From the NCBI GenBank assembly GCA_019359245.1, contig JAHHHR010000022.1, forward strand, positions 1-64,000: DNA of 64,000 bases, in the 5' to 3' direction. How positions within the stretch are numbered: position 1 is the stretch's first letter; each line of letters begins with the position of its first letter. This DNA is from Nostoc desertorum CM1-VF14. GTDB lineage: Bacteria > Cyanobacteriota > Cyanobacteriia > Cyanobacteriales > Nostocaceae. Under the pieces are notes generated by a model. It was not told the origin of the DNA. It made no database searches and saw nothing but the letters and a program-made list of their open reading frames with translations. This document shows, piece after piece, positions 7,602-15,217 of this stretch. The translations under genes were made by a program, and so were the position numbers.

Positions 7602-8959
7602 TTTTGTGGCCCTTTCAATTCAACCGTCAAATCCCAGCGATCTTGAATAATATCAGGTGAATGAGTAGCCATTAGTATATTTAAATCTGCAAGCTGTGTA
7701 ATGTCTTGTAAGTCCTTTAAAAACTGAACCTGCCATCCTACATGAAGAGATAATTCCGGCTCATCAATTAAGACTAGAGAATTAGGTTGAACTTTAAATA
7801 GTAGTTCATAAAGAAGAACTAACTCATGTTGCTCTCCAGATGATAAATCTGTTGGTGAAAGAGCTTTTGAATCAGATAAGGAAGAATTATAAAGTGTAGT
7901 GAAAACGAATCCCTTGTCTTTACTAAAATTTATCTCTTTATAGGAATAGGCAAACTTATTATTAATAATTTTCCTTAATAAATCAATCTTGCTTGCTATT
8001 TCAGCAAAAACGCTCAGTTTCTTTTCCACATCCTCTACATATACCGACAAAGCATTTTTGGTGCTTTCATCTATATCTTGAGGCTGGATTTGAAATTCTG
8101 AATCTTCATCTTTATCTAAAAGACCTACTTCTAAAAGACGAGAGCGAGTTGCTTCAAGTTCGTTTAGTTCATTACGAAGTTGTTCATTCGTCAAATCTGC
8201 GGATAGCTGTTGCTTCACTACCCTAACTGGAAAAGTTCTGTCAAGAGATTGAGATATTGTACCATATTCCTTAAATTTATCTTGCATGATCTGAGCAAGT
8301 TCATCAGAATAGGCAGACACAGTAGACAACATTGAAGGTGTTCCACGATATGTTCTGGAAGAACGTTTAGGGACAAAATTAAGCAACCGTTGTGATTCAA
8401 TGAGGCGAATATGAATATTTTTCTTTAATTCTTCTAGCCACTCAGCTTCTTCCTGTTGTCTTAAGTTTAAAGGCAATAAATTGTCAAAGCGCTCTACAAC
8501 TTCTTCTAAAGAAAGAGTTTCTCCAGTGGGATCATATAGCCATTTTCGAGGAGCTATTCGTTCTAGCCCTGGTATTACATCATCAAAAATCCCAAGCGGA
8601 AAGTCTATGTCAGGGCGAATATTTATTGGTTTTAGAGAAAAAGAAGCTGGCTCTGAATCAGGCTGATAAAATTTGAAAACAATATTATTCTTTTCCAAAT
8701 TTTCTCCATTCTCGGCATTTTTTATTATTTCAACATTAGTATTATTATCAAATTCAACTCGAAACTTTCTAAATGGGATAGCTTTCAATTCTGCATTTCG
8801 AGAGTTAAAAAAACTATTCAAAATTCTTAATATGGCTGTTTTACCAAAACCATTTGGGCCATGAATAATGGTAGTTCGTTCATTCATGTTCAATGGAATC
8901 ACATGGTCAAAAATTCCAAATAAGCCACTGACGGAAATTTGCTTAATTCGCATAGTCAT
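7598..8959 (-). CDS. AAA family ATPase, AriA-like (PARIS)
   Basis: 453-residue SMC/ABC-type ATPase. Walker A GPNGFGKT at residues 34-41, a central helical region of low conservation (about 150-330), the ABC signature-like SSGEQ at 373-377, Walker B LVLIDEPE at about 395-402, and the switch histidine in ATHSPD near 433. It is in the AAA_15/AAA_23 class found in OLD, RecF-like and AriA proteins. It is followed directly by the DUF4435 gene in the AriA-AriB order. In PARIS the ATPase senses phage anti-restriction proteins such as Ocr; the trigger here is unknown. ATG at 8959, two codons before a second ATG. Confidence 0.82.
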   Translation of the reverse strand: MTMRIKQISVSGLFGIFDHVIPLNMNERTTIIHGPNGFGKTAILRILNSFFNSRNAELKAIPFRKFRVEFDNNTNVEIIKNAENGENLEKNNIVFKFYQPDSEPASFSLKPINIRPDIDFPLGIFDDVIPGLERIAPRKWLYDPTGETLSLEEVVERFDNLLPLNLRQQEEAEWLEELKKNIHIRLIESQRLLNFVPKRSSRTYRGTPSMLSTVSAYSDELAQIMQDKFKEYGTISQSLDRTFPVRVVKQQLSADLTNEQLRNELNELEATRSRLLEVGLLDKDEDSEFQIQPQDIDESTKNALSVYVEDVEKKLSVFAEIASKIDLLRKIINNKFAYSYKEINFSKDKGFVFTTLYNSSLSDSKALSPTDLSSGEQHELVLLYELLFKVQPNSLVLIDEPELSLHVGWQVQFLKDLQDITQLADLNILMATHSPDIIQDRWDLTVELKGPQK

Positions 8960-9064
8960 CTAGTCCTATAGCCATTGGCTTCATGGCTTTAATTCTAACT
9001 TCTATCTTTCTCTGAAAAGCACAGGAAACAAAAATCCCATTCTTTTATGTCCTCTTTCTTAGAA

Positions 9065-9135
9065 AGTTGTGGCCGTCGGTTCGCCTTTAGGCGTTCCCCG
9101 AAGGTAGTCGGCACACCCTGCGGGATCTTGGTACA
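9065..9135. repeat. Dispersed repeat upstream of topA
   Basis: GC-rich piece with an internal inverted arrangement (TCGCCTTTAGGCGTTCCCCG, GTCGGCACACCCTGCGGG). A shorter partial copy (GGCGTTGGCGCAGCC) lies at about 9303-9320. The gap 8960-9371 holds the divergent leaders of the ATPase and topoisomerase genes and no gene. Confidence 0.55.
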
Positions 9136-9371
9136 GATTCTCCTCTGTTAGGTTGTTGAGGCTAAAATCATAATAGTTGCGCCAGTTGCAACAACGATCG
9201 CACAATCTGACATCATTTACCTCTAAACTGAGTTCAGCAATTTCCCAAGCTTTTTGGTACAGTATTCTAGAAAATCAATATCACGAGAATAGGCGATCGC
9301 ACTTGGCGTTGGCGCAGCCATTGCTCATTGCAATTGCCAGTTTATTGCTCAAAATCTAGAACGCAGTTGCT

Positions 9372-11537
9372 ATGATTAAACGCCTGCTTGTGGTAGAATC
9401 TCCCGGAAAAGTCAAAAAACTCAGTCAAATTCTGGGTTCGGATTGGAAAGTTCTAGCCAGTTGTGGCCATATCCGAGAACTCAGCAATGAAGGGGACGAT
9501 TCCTTGGGCTTCGTCATGGACGGCAGTAATGTTCGGTGCAATTACGTTCCGCGTGACCAACGAGCGAAAGAAACAATTCAGAAACTCAAGTCTGCGGTGA
9601 GGCAGGTTGATGAAGTTGTTTTAGCAACTGACCCAGACCGGGAAGGCGAAACAATCGCTTGGCATCTCAAAGAAACGCTGGGTTTAAAGGAACCGAAACG
9701 AGTAATTTATACTGAGATTACAGTATCGGCGGTGCAGAGTGCGATCGCTAATCCTAGAAAACTAGACCAAAATTTAATCGGTGCTGGACTGTGCCGAGAT
9801 TGCCTAGATAAATTAGTAGGTTATAAAGGTAGCCCGTTAGTTTGGGCATTGAATAACGGCGCTAAGAGTGTTGGTAGAGTCCAAAGCGCGACGTTGCACC
9901 TGATTTGTCAGCGAGAAAACGAAATTCTGGCTTTTGTTCCCCAAGATTACTGGAGTGTCTGGGTAGATTATGCGGAAGGATTTCGGGCTTTTTACAAAGG
10001 GACAGTCGATTCTGCAAAAGATGCAGCAGACCAAGAAACTGAAACTAACGATGACGCGAAAGTAGGTAACAGTCCAGAAACACCCGAGTCTAAGCGCGTT
10101 CTTTCCGAAGCAGAGGCTACACGTTTAGTTGAAGAAGCACAGCGACATCCTCATCAGGTGATTCATTTTGAAGGAAAAATCGTTAACCGCCAGCCACCTC
10201 CACCATTTACAACTTCCAGCCTTCAGCAAGCAGCCGGTTCAAAGTTGAGGTTTGCTCCCGATAAAACCATGATTGTGGCCCAAAAGCTTTATGAAGCAGG
10301 GCTGATAACATATATGCGAACAGATTCAGTAATGCTGAGTCCAGAATTTTGTGCCAGCGCTCGTAAATGGTTAGAGCAAAATGACCCGCAGAATGTACCG
10401 CAGCAAGTCGCCAAGCATCGCAGTAGCAAATCGGCTCAAGAAGCACATGAAGCGATTCGTCCAACGGATGTATTTCGTCCCTCAGTTCAGTTGCGTTTAG
10501 AACTTCCTGATGATGAGTTTAATCTCTATGTGATGATCTGGAAACGGTCAATTGCTTCTCAGTGTCGTGCTGCTCAATTGCGTAAAACTCTGGTGATTAC
10601 TCAGTCTGGTTCCCTACTGTGGTCAGCTAGAGGGCAAGTGATTGAATTTTATGGTTATGCCCGGTACTGGAATAATCTCAGCAAGGATAGTGTTTTACCT
10701 TCATTACAACAGGGACAGGCATTAAAGCTAGAGAATGCTGGACATGAGCAGAAGCAGACTCAGCCACCACCCCGTTATAGCGAACCCAAATTAGTGCAAC
10801 TGATGGAACGTAAAGGAATTGGTCGCCCAAGTACCTATGCTCCTACTGTTGCTACCTTAAAAAAACGAAATTATGTCGAGTTGAAAAAAGACCATCTGCA
10901 ACCGACAGCGTTAGGGTTAGAAGTTGATGCGTTTTTGCTCAAAGCACTGCCTGATTTACTAGAGGCAGAATTCACAGCGAAAATGGAAGATGCTCTTGAT
11001 GCAATTTCTGAGGGAAAAAACTCTTGGCAGCATTATTTAACTAGTTGGAATCAGAATTACTTTGTACCAGCGCTTTCCAAAGCTAAAACTGTAGTTGCCA
11101 GTTCCCCAACAGGTAAAGCTAATGTGATAACTGAGCGCAAATATGAAACTTCCAGGACGCGATGCCCTGAATGCAAAAGTTTTCTCGCCAAAATTCCCAG
11201 TACTAAAGTTAAAAAGAAATATTTCCTCAAATGCACAAAAGGCTGTGAAAATGTCGTGCTATTTTGGAGCGACTTTAACAAAACTTGGCAGCCACCACAA
11301 GCTAAAACAGTCCAAGCTGAAAATCAACAAAAGTCTCTTGTGAAGATGACGGCATATCCCTGCCCGGTATGTAAGAAACCTCTAGAGGAATACAGTTACA
11401 TCAAAGAGGGGCAGAGTAAGAAAATGTTGCGATGTTGTGACCCACAATCCCGTAAGGATACCAAACATAAAGATGTGGCTTATTTCAATACACCAAAAGG
11501 GTGGTGGAGTCCTAAGTTTGGGGAGTTAAATTGTTAG
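9372..11537 (+). CDS. topA: Type IA DNA topoisomerase (topA paralogue)
   Basis: Relaxes negatively supercoiled DNA by single-strand passage. TOPRIM domain at the N-terminus (VVESPGK, then DPDREGE), the SVGRVQSATL motif, and the catalytic tyrosine Tyr314 in LITYMRTDS. After residue about 595 come two cysteine clusters of the topoisomerase zinc-finger type (CPEC...CTKGC and CPVC...CC). At 721 residues it is shorter than a housekeeping cyanobacterial TopA, and has divergent residues around the active-site gate (CRDCLDKLVGYKG), so it is probably a second copy. It is divergent from the PARIS-like pair and followed by toxin-antitoxin genes, which fits an accessory or formerly mobile segment. ATG at 9372. 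Confidence 0.88.
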   Translation: MIKRLLVVESPGKVKKLSQILGSDWKVLASCGHIRELSNEGDDSLGFVMDGSNVRCNYVPRDQRAKETIQKLKSAVRQVDEVVLATDPDREGETIAWHLKETLGLKEPKRVIYTEITVSAVQSAIANPRKLDQNLIGAGLCRDCLDKLVGYKGSPLVWALNNGAKSVGRVQSATLHLICQRENEILAFVPQDYWSVWVDYAEGFRAFYKGTVDSAKDAADQETETNDDAKVGNSPETPESKRVLSEAEATRLVEEAQRHPHQVIHFEGKIVNRQPPPPFTTSSLQQAAGSKLRFAPDKTMIVAQKLYEAGLITYMRTDSVMLSPEFCASARKWLEQNDPQNVPQQVAKHRSSKSAQEAHEAIRPTDVFRPSVQLRLELPDDEFNLYVMIWKRSIASQCRAAQLRKTLVITQSGSLLWSARGQVIEFYGYARYWNNLSKDSVLPSLQQGQALKLENAGHEQKQTQPPPRYSEPKLVQLMERKGIGRPSTYAPTVATLKKRNYVELKKDHLQPTALGLEVDAFLLKALPDLLEAEFTAKMEDALDAISEGKNSWQHYLTSWNQNYFVPALSKAKTVVASSPTGKANVITERKYETSRTRCPECKSFLAKIPSTKVKKKYFLKCTKGCENVVLFWSDFNKTWQPPQAKTVQAENQQKSLVKMTAYPCPVCKKPLEEYSYIKEGQSKKMLRCCDPQSRKDTKHKDVAYFNTPKGWWSPKFGELNC

Positions 11538-11715
11538 GTTTCACCGTTGATATTTTTACCGCTAATAATGACAAAAAATCATTTAATTTTGTAAGTTGTA
11601 TGGTGTGTTACGGCGATACAAGGAGTTTACCTCTTCCCTAGTGAACATTAATGTTTGACAAACAAGCACTCAATTTAACTACAATCATCAAGAATTAATT
11701 ATAAATTAACTAGTA

Positions 11716-11982
11716 CTAACTTTCATCCTTATAAACCTTGCTACGATGTCCAATTTCTATAACATTCACCACTAGAATATCATCGAAAATATCGTATATA
11801 ACTCGATACTCACCTACTCTAATCCTATAAGCATTTTCTTTACCTTTTAGCTTTTTTGCCCCGTTTGGACGGGGTTCTATGGCTAAATCATCGATTTTAA
11901 CTTGTATGCGTTCTTGAAGTTCTAGTGATAATTTTTTAAGTTGTTTTAATGCTCCCTTCAATATTTCAACTTTATAACTCAC
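11716..11982 (-). CDS. RelE/ParE-type toxin
   Basis: 88 residues of the RelE/ParE superfamily: N-terminal YKVEILKGALKQLKKL, then the conserved core KKLKGKENAYRIRVGEYRVIYDI and C-terminal IGHRSKVYK. Members cut mRNA at the ribosome (RelE) or poison gyrase (ParE); the IGHR-x-VY ending favours the RelE branch. Its ATG overlaps the upstream antitoxin stop by 4 bases (ATGA), giving translational coupling. It is the second gene of a two-gene minus-strand operon. The exact target is not determined by sequence. Confidence 0.82.
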   Translation of the reverse strand: MSYKVEILKGALKQLKKLSLELQERIQVKIDDLAIEPRPNGAKKLKGKENAYRIRVGEYRVIYDIFDDILVVNVIEIGHRSKVYKDES

Positions 11983-12218
11983 GCAACTTCCTTTTTTATT
12001 TCTCGTTTTAGTTCTTTTTTAGCTTCCTCCCATGACACTGAACCGTCAATCTCAGCAGATTTTTTTGCAAGCTCATAGGCTTTTAAATCTTCCTCTTCCT
12101 CTTCCTCTTCGATTTTTTGAAGTAATGCGTAAATTTCATCTAGAGTACTGTCATAAGCTTGGTTTAGCAGTACGTTAATATCTTTAATTAATTGTTCGCG
12201 TTCGTGTGATGATTTCAT
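11979..12218 (-). CDS. Antitoxin of the RelE-type pair
   Basis: 79 residues, very acidic, with a run of glutamates in the middle (encoded by a CTTCCT-type microsatellite near 12088-12115 on the plus strand) and a basic C-terminal tail. It contains a SVSWEEAKKEL element near the end, like other toxin-binding tails. No clear DNA-binding domain is seen. Identification as antitoxin comes from position, size, the 4-base overlap with the toxin and charge. The glutamate run may vary in length between strains. Confidence 0.7.
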   Translation of the reverse strand: MKSSHEREQLIKDINVLLNQAYDSTLDEIYALLQKIEEEEEEEDLKAYELAKKSAEIDGSVSWEEAKKELKREIKKEVA

Positions 12219-12378
12219 TTTTAATTATCCAAGCGTGGTTTTACTTTTTATGCCACCATCTCTAGTTTCGCCTAAAGGCATCTCATCATTATCAATTATC
12301 CCCATTCTTTTTTGGAGTCCTTAGAGAACAGCGCGAATCTAGATGAGTGGTCAAGTTAGGGATGGATTAAAATACGAA

Positions 12379-12654
12379 TTACAAATTTTTGTAGACTTCA
12401 CCATCATTTCGCTTACCAACGCGAAAAACATCAATCAATTTGCTTTCTTCATCGATTGTGTAGAGAATTCTATATTCACCTTGATTTACACGATAACCAC
12501 CCTCATAGCCTTTCAAGGCTTTGCAATCTTGAGGTCGAGAATTGCCTTGAAGCGAAAGGATTTTAGATACAACCTGTTTATAAAGTTTCGCTTGCAAATC
12601 TAAAAAATCCTTTTCAGCAGTCTTAGCAATTCTCAAACTGTAGCGTTCACTCAT
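12379..12654 (-). CDS. RelE-family toxin (Phd partner)
   Basis: About 91 residues from MSERYSLRIAKTAEKDF. Conserved RelE features are KALKGYEGGYRVNQGEYRILYTI and the C-terminal VFRVGKRNDGEVYK. The ATG at 12654 was preferred because it overlaps the antitoxin end by 8 bases (AATGAGTGA context); a GTG five codons upstream is possible. It is predicted to be a ribosome-dependent mRNA interferase. A degenerate antisense frame on the other strand is a shadow. Confidence 0.83.
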   Translation of the reverse strand: MSERYSLRIAKTAEKDFLDLQAKLYKQVVSKILSLQGNSRPQDCKALKGYEGGYRVNQGEYRILYTIDEESKLIDVFRVGKRNDGEVYKNL

Positions 12655-12898
12655 TTCCACGCTTGGCACAAATTGCCTCTAAGGAAGTAAACCCATCATT
12701 TTCCTCAATTGCACGACGAAGTGTTTCTGAATCAATAGCATCTTCAATAGCTTCAAGCAATTTCAAATCATCAAGACTGATAATTGCTACGACAGGTTTA
12801 CCATGACGCTGAATTACAATCCGCTCACCTTTATACTCAGCACGATTAATAAGCTCTTGGAAGTTTGCGCGAGCTTCTGTTGCACTTATGGCAGTCAT
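12647..12898 (-). CDS. Phd/YefM-family antitoxin
   Basis: 83 residues with the Phd/YefM fold pattern: ISATEARANFQELINRA followed by ERIVIQRHGKPVVAIISLDDL. Such proteins dimerise on operator palindromes through the N-terminus and neutralise the toxin with a flexible C-terminus. First gene of the operon with the RelE toxin. A 9-bp inverted repeat at 12943-12972 lies about 45 bases upstream and is a candidate operator for autoregulation. Confidence 0.87.
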   Translation of the reverse strand: MTAISATEARANFQELINRAEYKGERIVIQRHGKPVVAIISLDDLKLLEAIEDAIDSETLRRAIEENDGFTSLEAICAKRGNE

Positions 12899-12942
12899 AG
12901 CGCCTCACAAAATTAAATAATTGATGCTCATCAAAATGTAAA

Positions 12943-12972
12943 CTTTGTACAAATTGCTAAAAATGTACAAAG
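12943..12972. promoter_or_regulatory. Inverted repeat, candidate Phd operator
   Basis: CTTTGTACA and TGTACAAAG form a perfect 9-bp inverted repeat with a 12-base spacer, 45 bases upstream of the Phd-type antitoxin start and in the 387-base gap shared with the divergent HigBA genes. The half-site spacing suits two dimers or one dimer with looped halves. The rest of the gap (12899-13285) is AT-rich promoter DNA without a gene. Confidence 0.45.
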
Positions 12973-13285
12973 CTTACGTTATGTACTAATATTACACAAT
13001 AGATAAAACAATTCCTAGAGTACAAACTAAAATACTCCTTAAATAAATTCATAGTAAGCATAAATACTCAATCAATAAGTACTTGTAATCAACTTCGCAA
13101 TTTGCTAAGATTATTCCAAGGCCTCTACTTTACTTACTTATTAGTTAAGTGAGGTTTTTGGAGCAATTTAGAGAAGGATTGTTTTGAACTCAGGTAAATT
13201 GCTGGAGTTCAAAAATAACCCAAATTCCTATTCCTATGAATTCCAAGGAGAAATTTATGTTCTTTTTTCTGTCTAGAGGTAGTCC

Positions 13286-13600
13286 ATGCCCATGCGTATC
13301 ATTACTGAAACCAGACTCAAAAATGGCTGGAAAAAGCACCCTGGTGCAGAATCTAGTCTACGAGCTTGGAAGAAGCTTGTAAAAACACAAAACTGGAATA
13401 GTTTTGCTGAAATAAAAGCTACTTCTATTTTTGCGCCTGACCAAGTTAAAAACTTTATTGTTTTTGATATTGGGGGAAACAAATATAGATTAATAACCTA
13501 CATTGACTATGAATCTAAAATGATATTTATTCGTGACTTTCTCACCCATTCAGAATACGACAAAAATAACTGGAAAAATGATATATGGTTTAACAGCTAG
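13286..13600 (+). CDS. higB: HigB-type mRNA interferase toxin
   Basis: 104 residues (or 102 from the second ATG). It shows the HigB_toxin family layout: N-terminal basic helix (RLKNGWKKHPGAESSLRAWKKLV), the WNSFAEIKATS segment, then FDIGGNKYRLITYIDYESKMIFIRDFLTHSEYDK. Family members cleave translated mRNA on the ribosome. Toxin first, antitoxin second is the normal HigBA order, and the HTH antitoxin follows 94 bases later. Confidence 0.87.
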   Translation: MPMRIITETRLKNGWKKHPGAESSLRAWKKLVKTQNWNSFAEIKATSIFAPDQVKNFIVFDIGGNKYRLITYIDYESKMIFIRDFLTHSEYDKNNWKNDIWFNS

Positions 13601-13694
13601 TACTAATTAAAAGCTTTACTAGCTAAGTAAAACTAAGATTGGTAAATACATTAATATTAGTTTTAAAATAATTAAGTAATATTCTAATGGCAAA

Positions 13695-14126
13695 ATGTCA
13701 TACAACAATACCAGCTACATGGAGTTGCTCATATCTTTTCCCCCTCGTCTTATAGTTTCAGAAGAAGACCTAGAAAAAACTCAAACGGTAGTTGACGCTT
13801 TAATTGATAAGGGAAAACTAACTGAGGACGAAAGAGCCTATTTGAATTTACTAGGTATGTTAATTCACGAATATGAAGAGAAACAAGATATTGTTCCAGA
13901 TATTTTTGGGGTAGAGCTTCTCAAGGTTTTAATTGCAGAACTGAATTTGAAACAAAAGGATTTGATTGATATTTTCAAAACTGAATCAATTGTTTCTGAT
14001 GTACTAAAAGGTAAGCGTAAATTAACAGTTGAACATATCCAAAAACTTGCAGATTTTTTTCATGTTTCTCCTGCCGTATTTTTCCCAGTAAATCCATCAG
14101 AAAAAGACTTCTTAGAAGAATTCTAA
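13695..14126 (+). CDS. higA: HigA-type HTH antitoxin
   Basis: 143 residues. The C-terminal half is an XRE-type helix-turn-helix: LKVLIAELNLKQKDLIDIF, then the recognition region SIVSDVLKGKRKLTVEHIQKLADFF. The N-terminal half (EDERAYLNLLGMLIHEYEE) is the toxin-binding part seen in cyanobacterial HigA proteins. Expected to bind HigB and repress its own promoter. The ATG at 13695 is used; a second ATG 8 codons later is possible. Confidence 0.87.
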   Translation: MSYNNTSYMELLISFPPRLIVSEEDLEKTQTVVDALIDKGKLTEDERAYLNLLGMLIHEYEEKQDIVPDIFGVELLKVLIAELNLKQKDLIDIFKTESIVSDVLKGKRKLTVEHIQKLADFFHVSPAVFFPVNPSEKDFLEEF

Positions 14127-14236
14127 AGATAGCGTAAGTTAGATTTATGCACTGTGATGCGATCGCATCGCATCAAACCCCTCTTTAGCTTAATTTAGGG
14201 CAAGCGAAAGTCAGAAAATCCTAAGTACTTTTACCC

Positions 14237-14644
14237 TTAACTGTCCTCAGTTGTACCTGGTGGGAGCAGTCGCTTAATTTGGTGAGCCAATAATTCTAGA
14301 CCAGCATCCTTGGCAAAAAAACCGTCTGCTTCTGGACACATTTGTTTGCCATGCACCTCTAACTCATTCTTGCTCATAAAAGCCGTAACGAGGATGACCA
14401 CAGGAGAACGGGGCAAGTGGCGCTTGAGAGCGGTAACAATTTCCATGCCATCTGTATTTAGCTCATACCGAGCCGTAGGCAGCACGAAATCTACCAGAAA
14501 GATATCGTACTGGTTTAGTTCCCCTAACTCCCACAAGAAAGTAGATACTGACTTATAGCTTGATACAGCATATTGTTGCTTTAGAAAGCGTTGGACGATC
14601 CGACACCAGTGTTCGTCATCGTCCAAAATCGCTAGCTTGTACAT
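14237..14644 (-). CDS. Stand-alone response regulator receiver
   Basis: 135 residues forming a single CheY-like receiver with no output domain. The acidic pocket is DDD at 8-10, the phospho-acceptor is Asp52 in FLVDFVLP, and Lys appears in FFAKDAG. A short insertion (TARYELNTDG) follows the phospho-acceptor, and the neighbouring receiver has a similar one, so the two are related. It is the last gene of a minus-strand operon (phytochrome kinase, receiver 1, receiver 2), 6 bases after receiver 1. It probably works as a phosphate-shuttling or protein-binding output of the upstream kinases. Confidence 0.88.
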   Translation of the reverse strand: MYKLAILDDDEHWCRIVQRFLKQQYAVSSYKSVSTFLWELGELNQYDIFLVDFVLPTARYELNTDGMEIVTALKRHLPRSPVVILVTAFMSKNELEVHGKQMCPEADGFFAKDAGLELLAHQIKRLLPPGTTEDS

Positions 14645-14650
14645 GAAGAT

Positions 14651-15043
14651 TCAATTCCTCCTTTGACCGAGAAGAGTAATCGTGTCCAAAAAGCCATCGT
14701 AGTCAGTGATGGGTTTGGTATAGCAACTGTCCGCCCCAGATTGGGACAACAGGAAATGTTGCTCTGCTGGCATAGTGTAAGCCGTCACCAAGATAATTGG
14801 TAGCTGTTTCCACTGTGTCTTCAAATGGCGCGACAGTATGGAGCCATCGACTTTTTGTCCTTCCCACCTAGCTCCCGGCAAATTGATATCCATAATCACC
14901 AGTTCTACTGCCCCCGCTTCGCATAGGTGGAATATCTCTTTTGGTTCGGCACTAATAAACACCTGATGACCCCCCAAACGTTCGATTAGTTTGGCGGTTC
15001 CCTTAGCCAGAAGTTCGTTATCTTCAACCAGTAGGATGTTCAA
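14651..15043 (-). CDS. Stand-alone response regulator receiver
   Basis: 130-residue CheY-like receiver: acidic pair near ED at 7-8, phospho-acceptor Asp52 in LVIMDINLPG, conserved Thr in LVTAY, and Lys in YTKPI. A short insertion (ARWEGQKVDG) sits just after the acceptor loop. It lacks an output domain. It lies 152 bases after the phytochrome kinase, separated by a strong hairpin, and 6 bases before the second receiver, so the two receivers are surely co-transcribed. Partner assignment to the adjacent kinases is inferred. Confidence 0.88.
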   Translation of the reverse strand: MNILLVEDNELLAKGTAKLIERLGGHQVFISAEPKEIFHLCEAGAVELVIMDINLPGARWEGQKVDGSILSRHLKTQWKQLPIILVTAYTMPAEQHFLLSQSGADSCYTKPITDYDGFLDTITLLGQRRN

Positions 15044-15180
15044 GATTGTTACACCTCCATGCTGTGAAAGCGCCTACATTCATGTATGAGAGTAAGGTAC
15101 AGGTGATTTTAATTGCCGCCCAAATATTAAAACCCATAAAAATACCCATCTTTTTTATAGTCAGGTGAAATATCTTCCAA

Positions 15181-15217
15181 GGGCCAAGCCCCTAGCTAAA
15201 AGCTAGGGGCTTGGCCC
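15181..15217. terminator. 17-bp palindrome over a stop codon
   Basis: A perfect 17-bp inverted repeat (GGGCCAAGCCCCTAGCT and its complement) with a 3-base loop covers the 3' end of the phytochrome kinase gene, including its TAG stop at 15196-15198. The last residues (EGQAPSF) are encoded by it. It may attenuate transcription between the kinase and the receivers or be a mobile palindromic repeat. Confidence 0.6.

Noticed and set aside
12343..12603. Plus-strand frame of 86 codons
   Set aside because: Antisense to the RelE-type toxin, which has clear family motifs.
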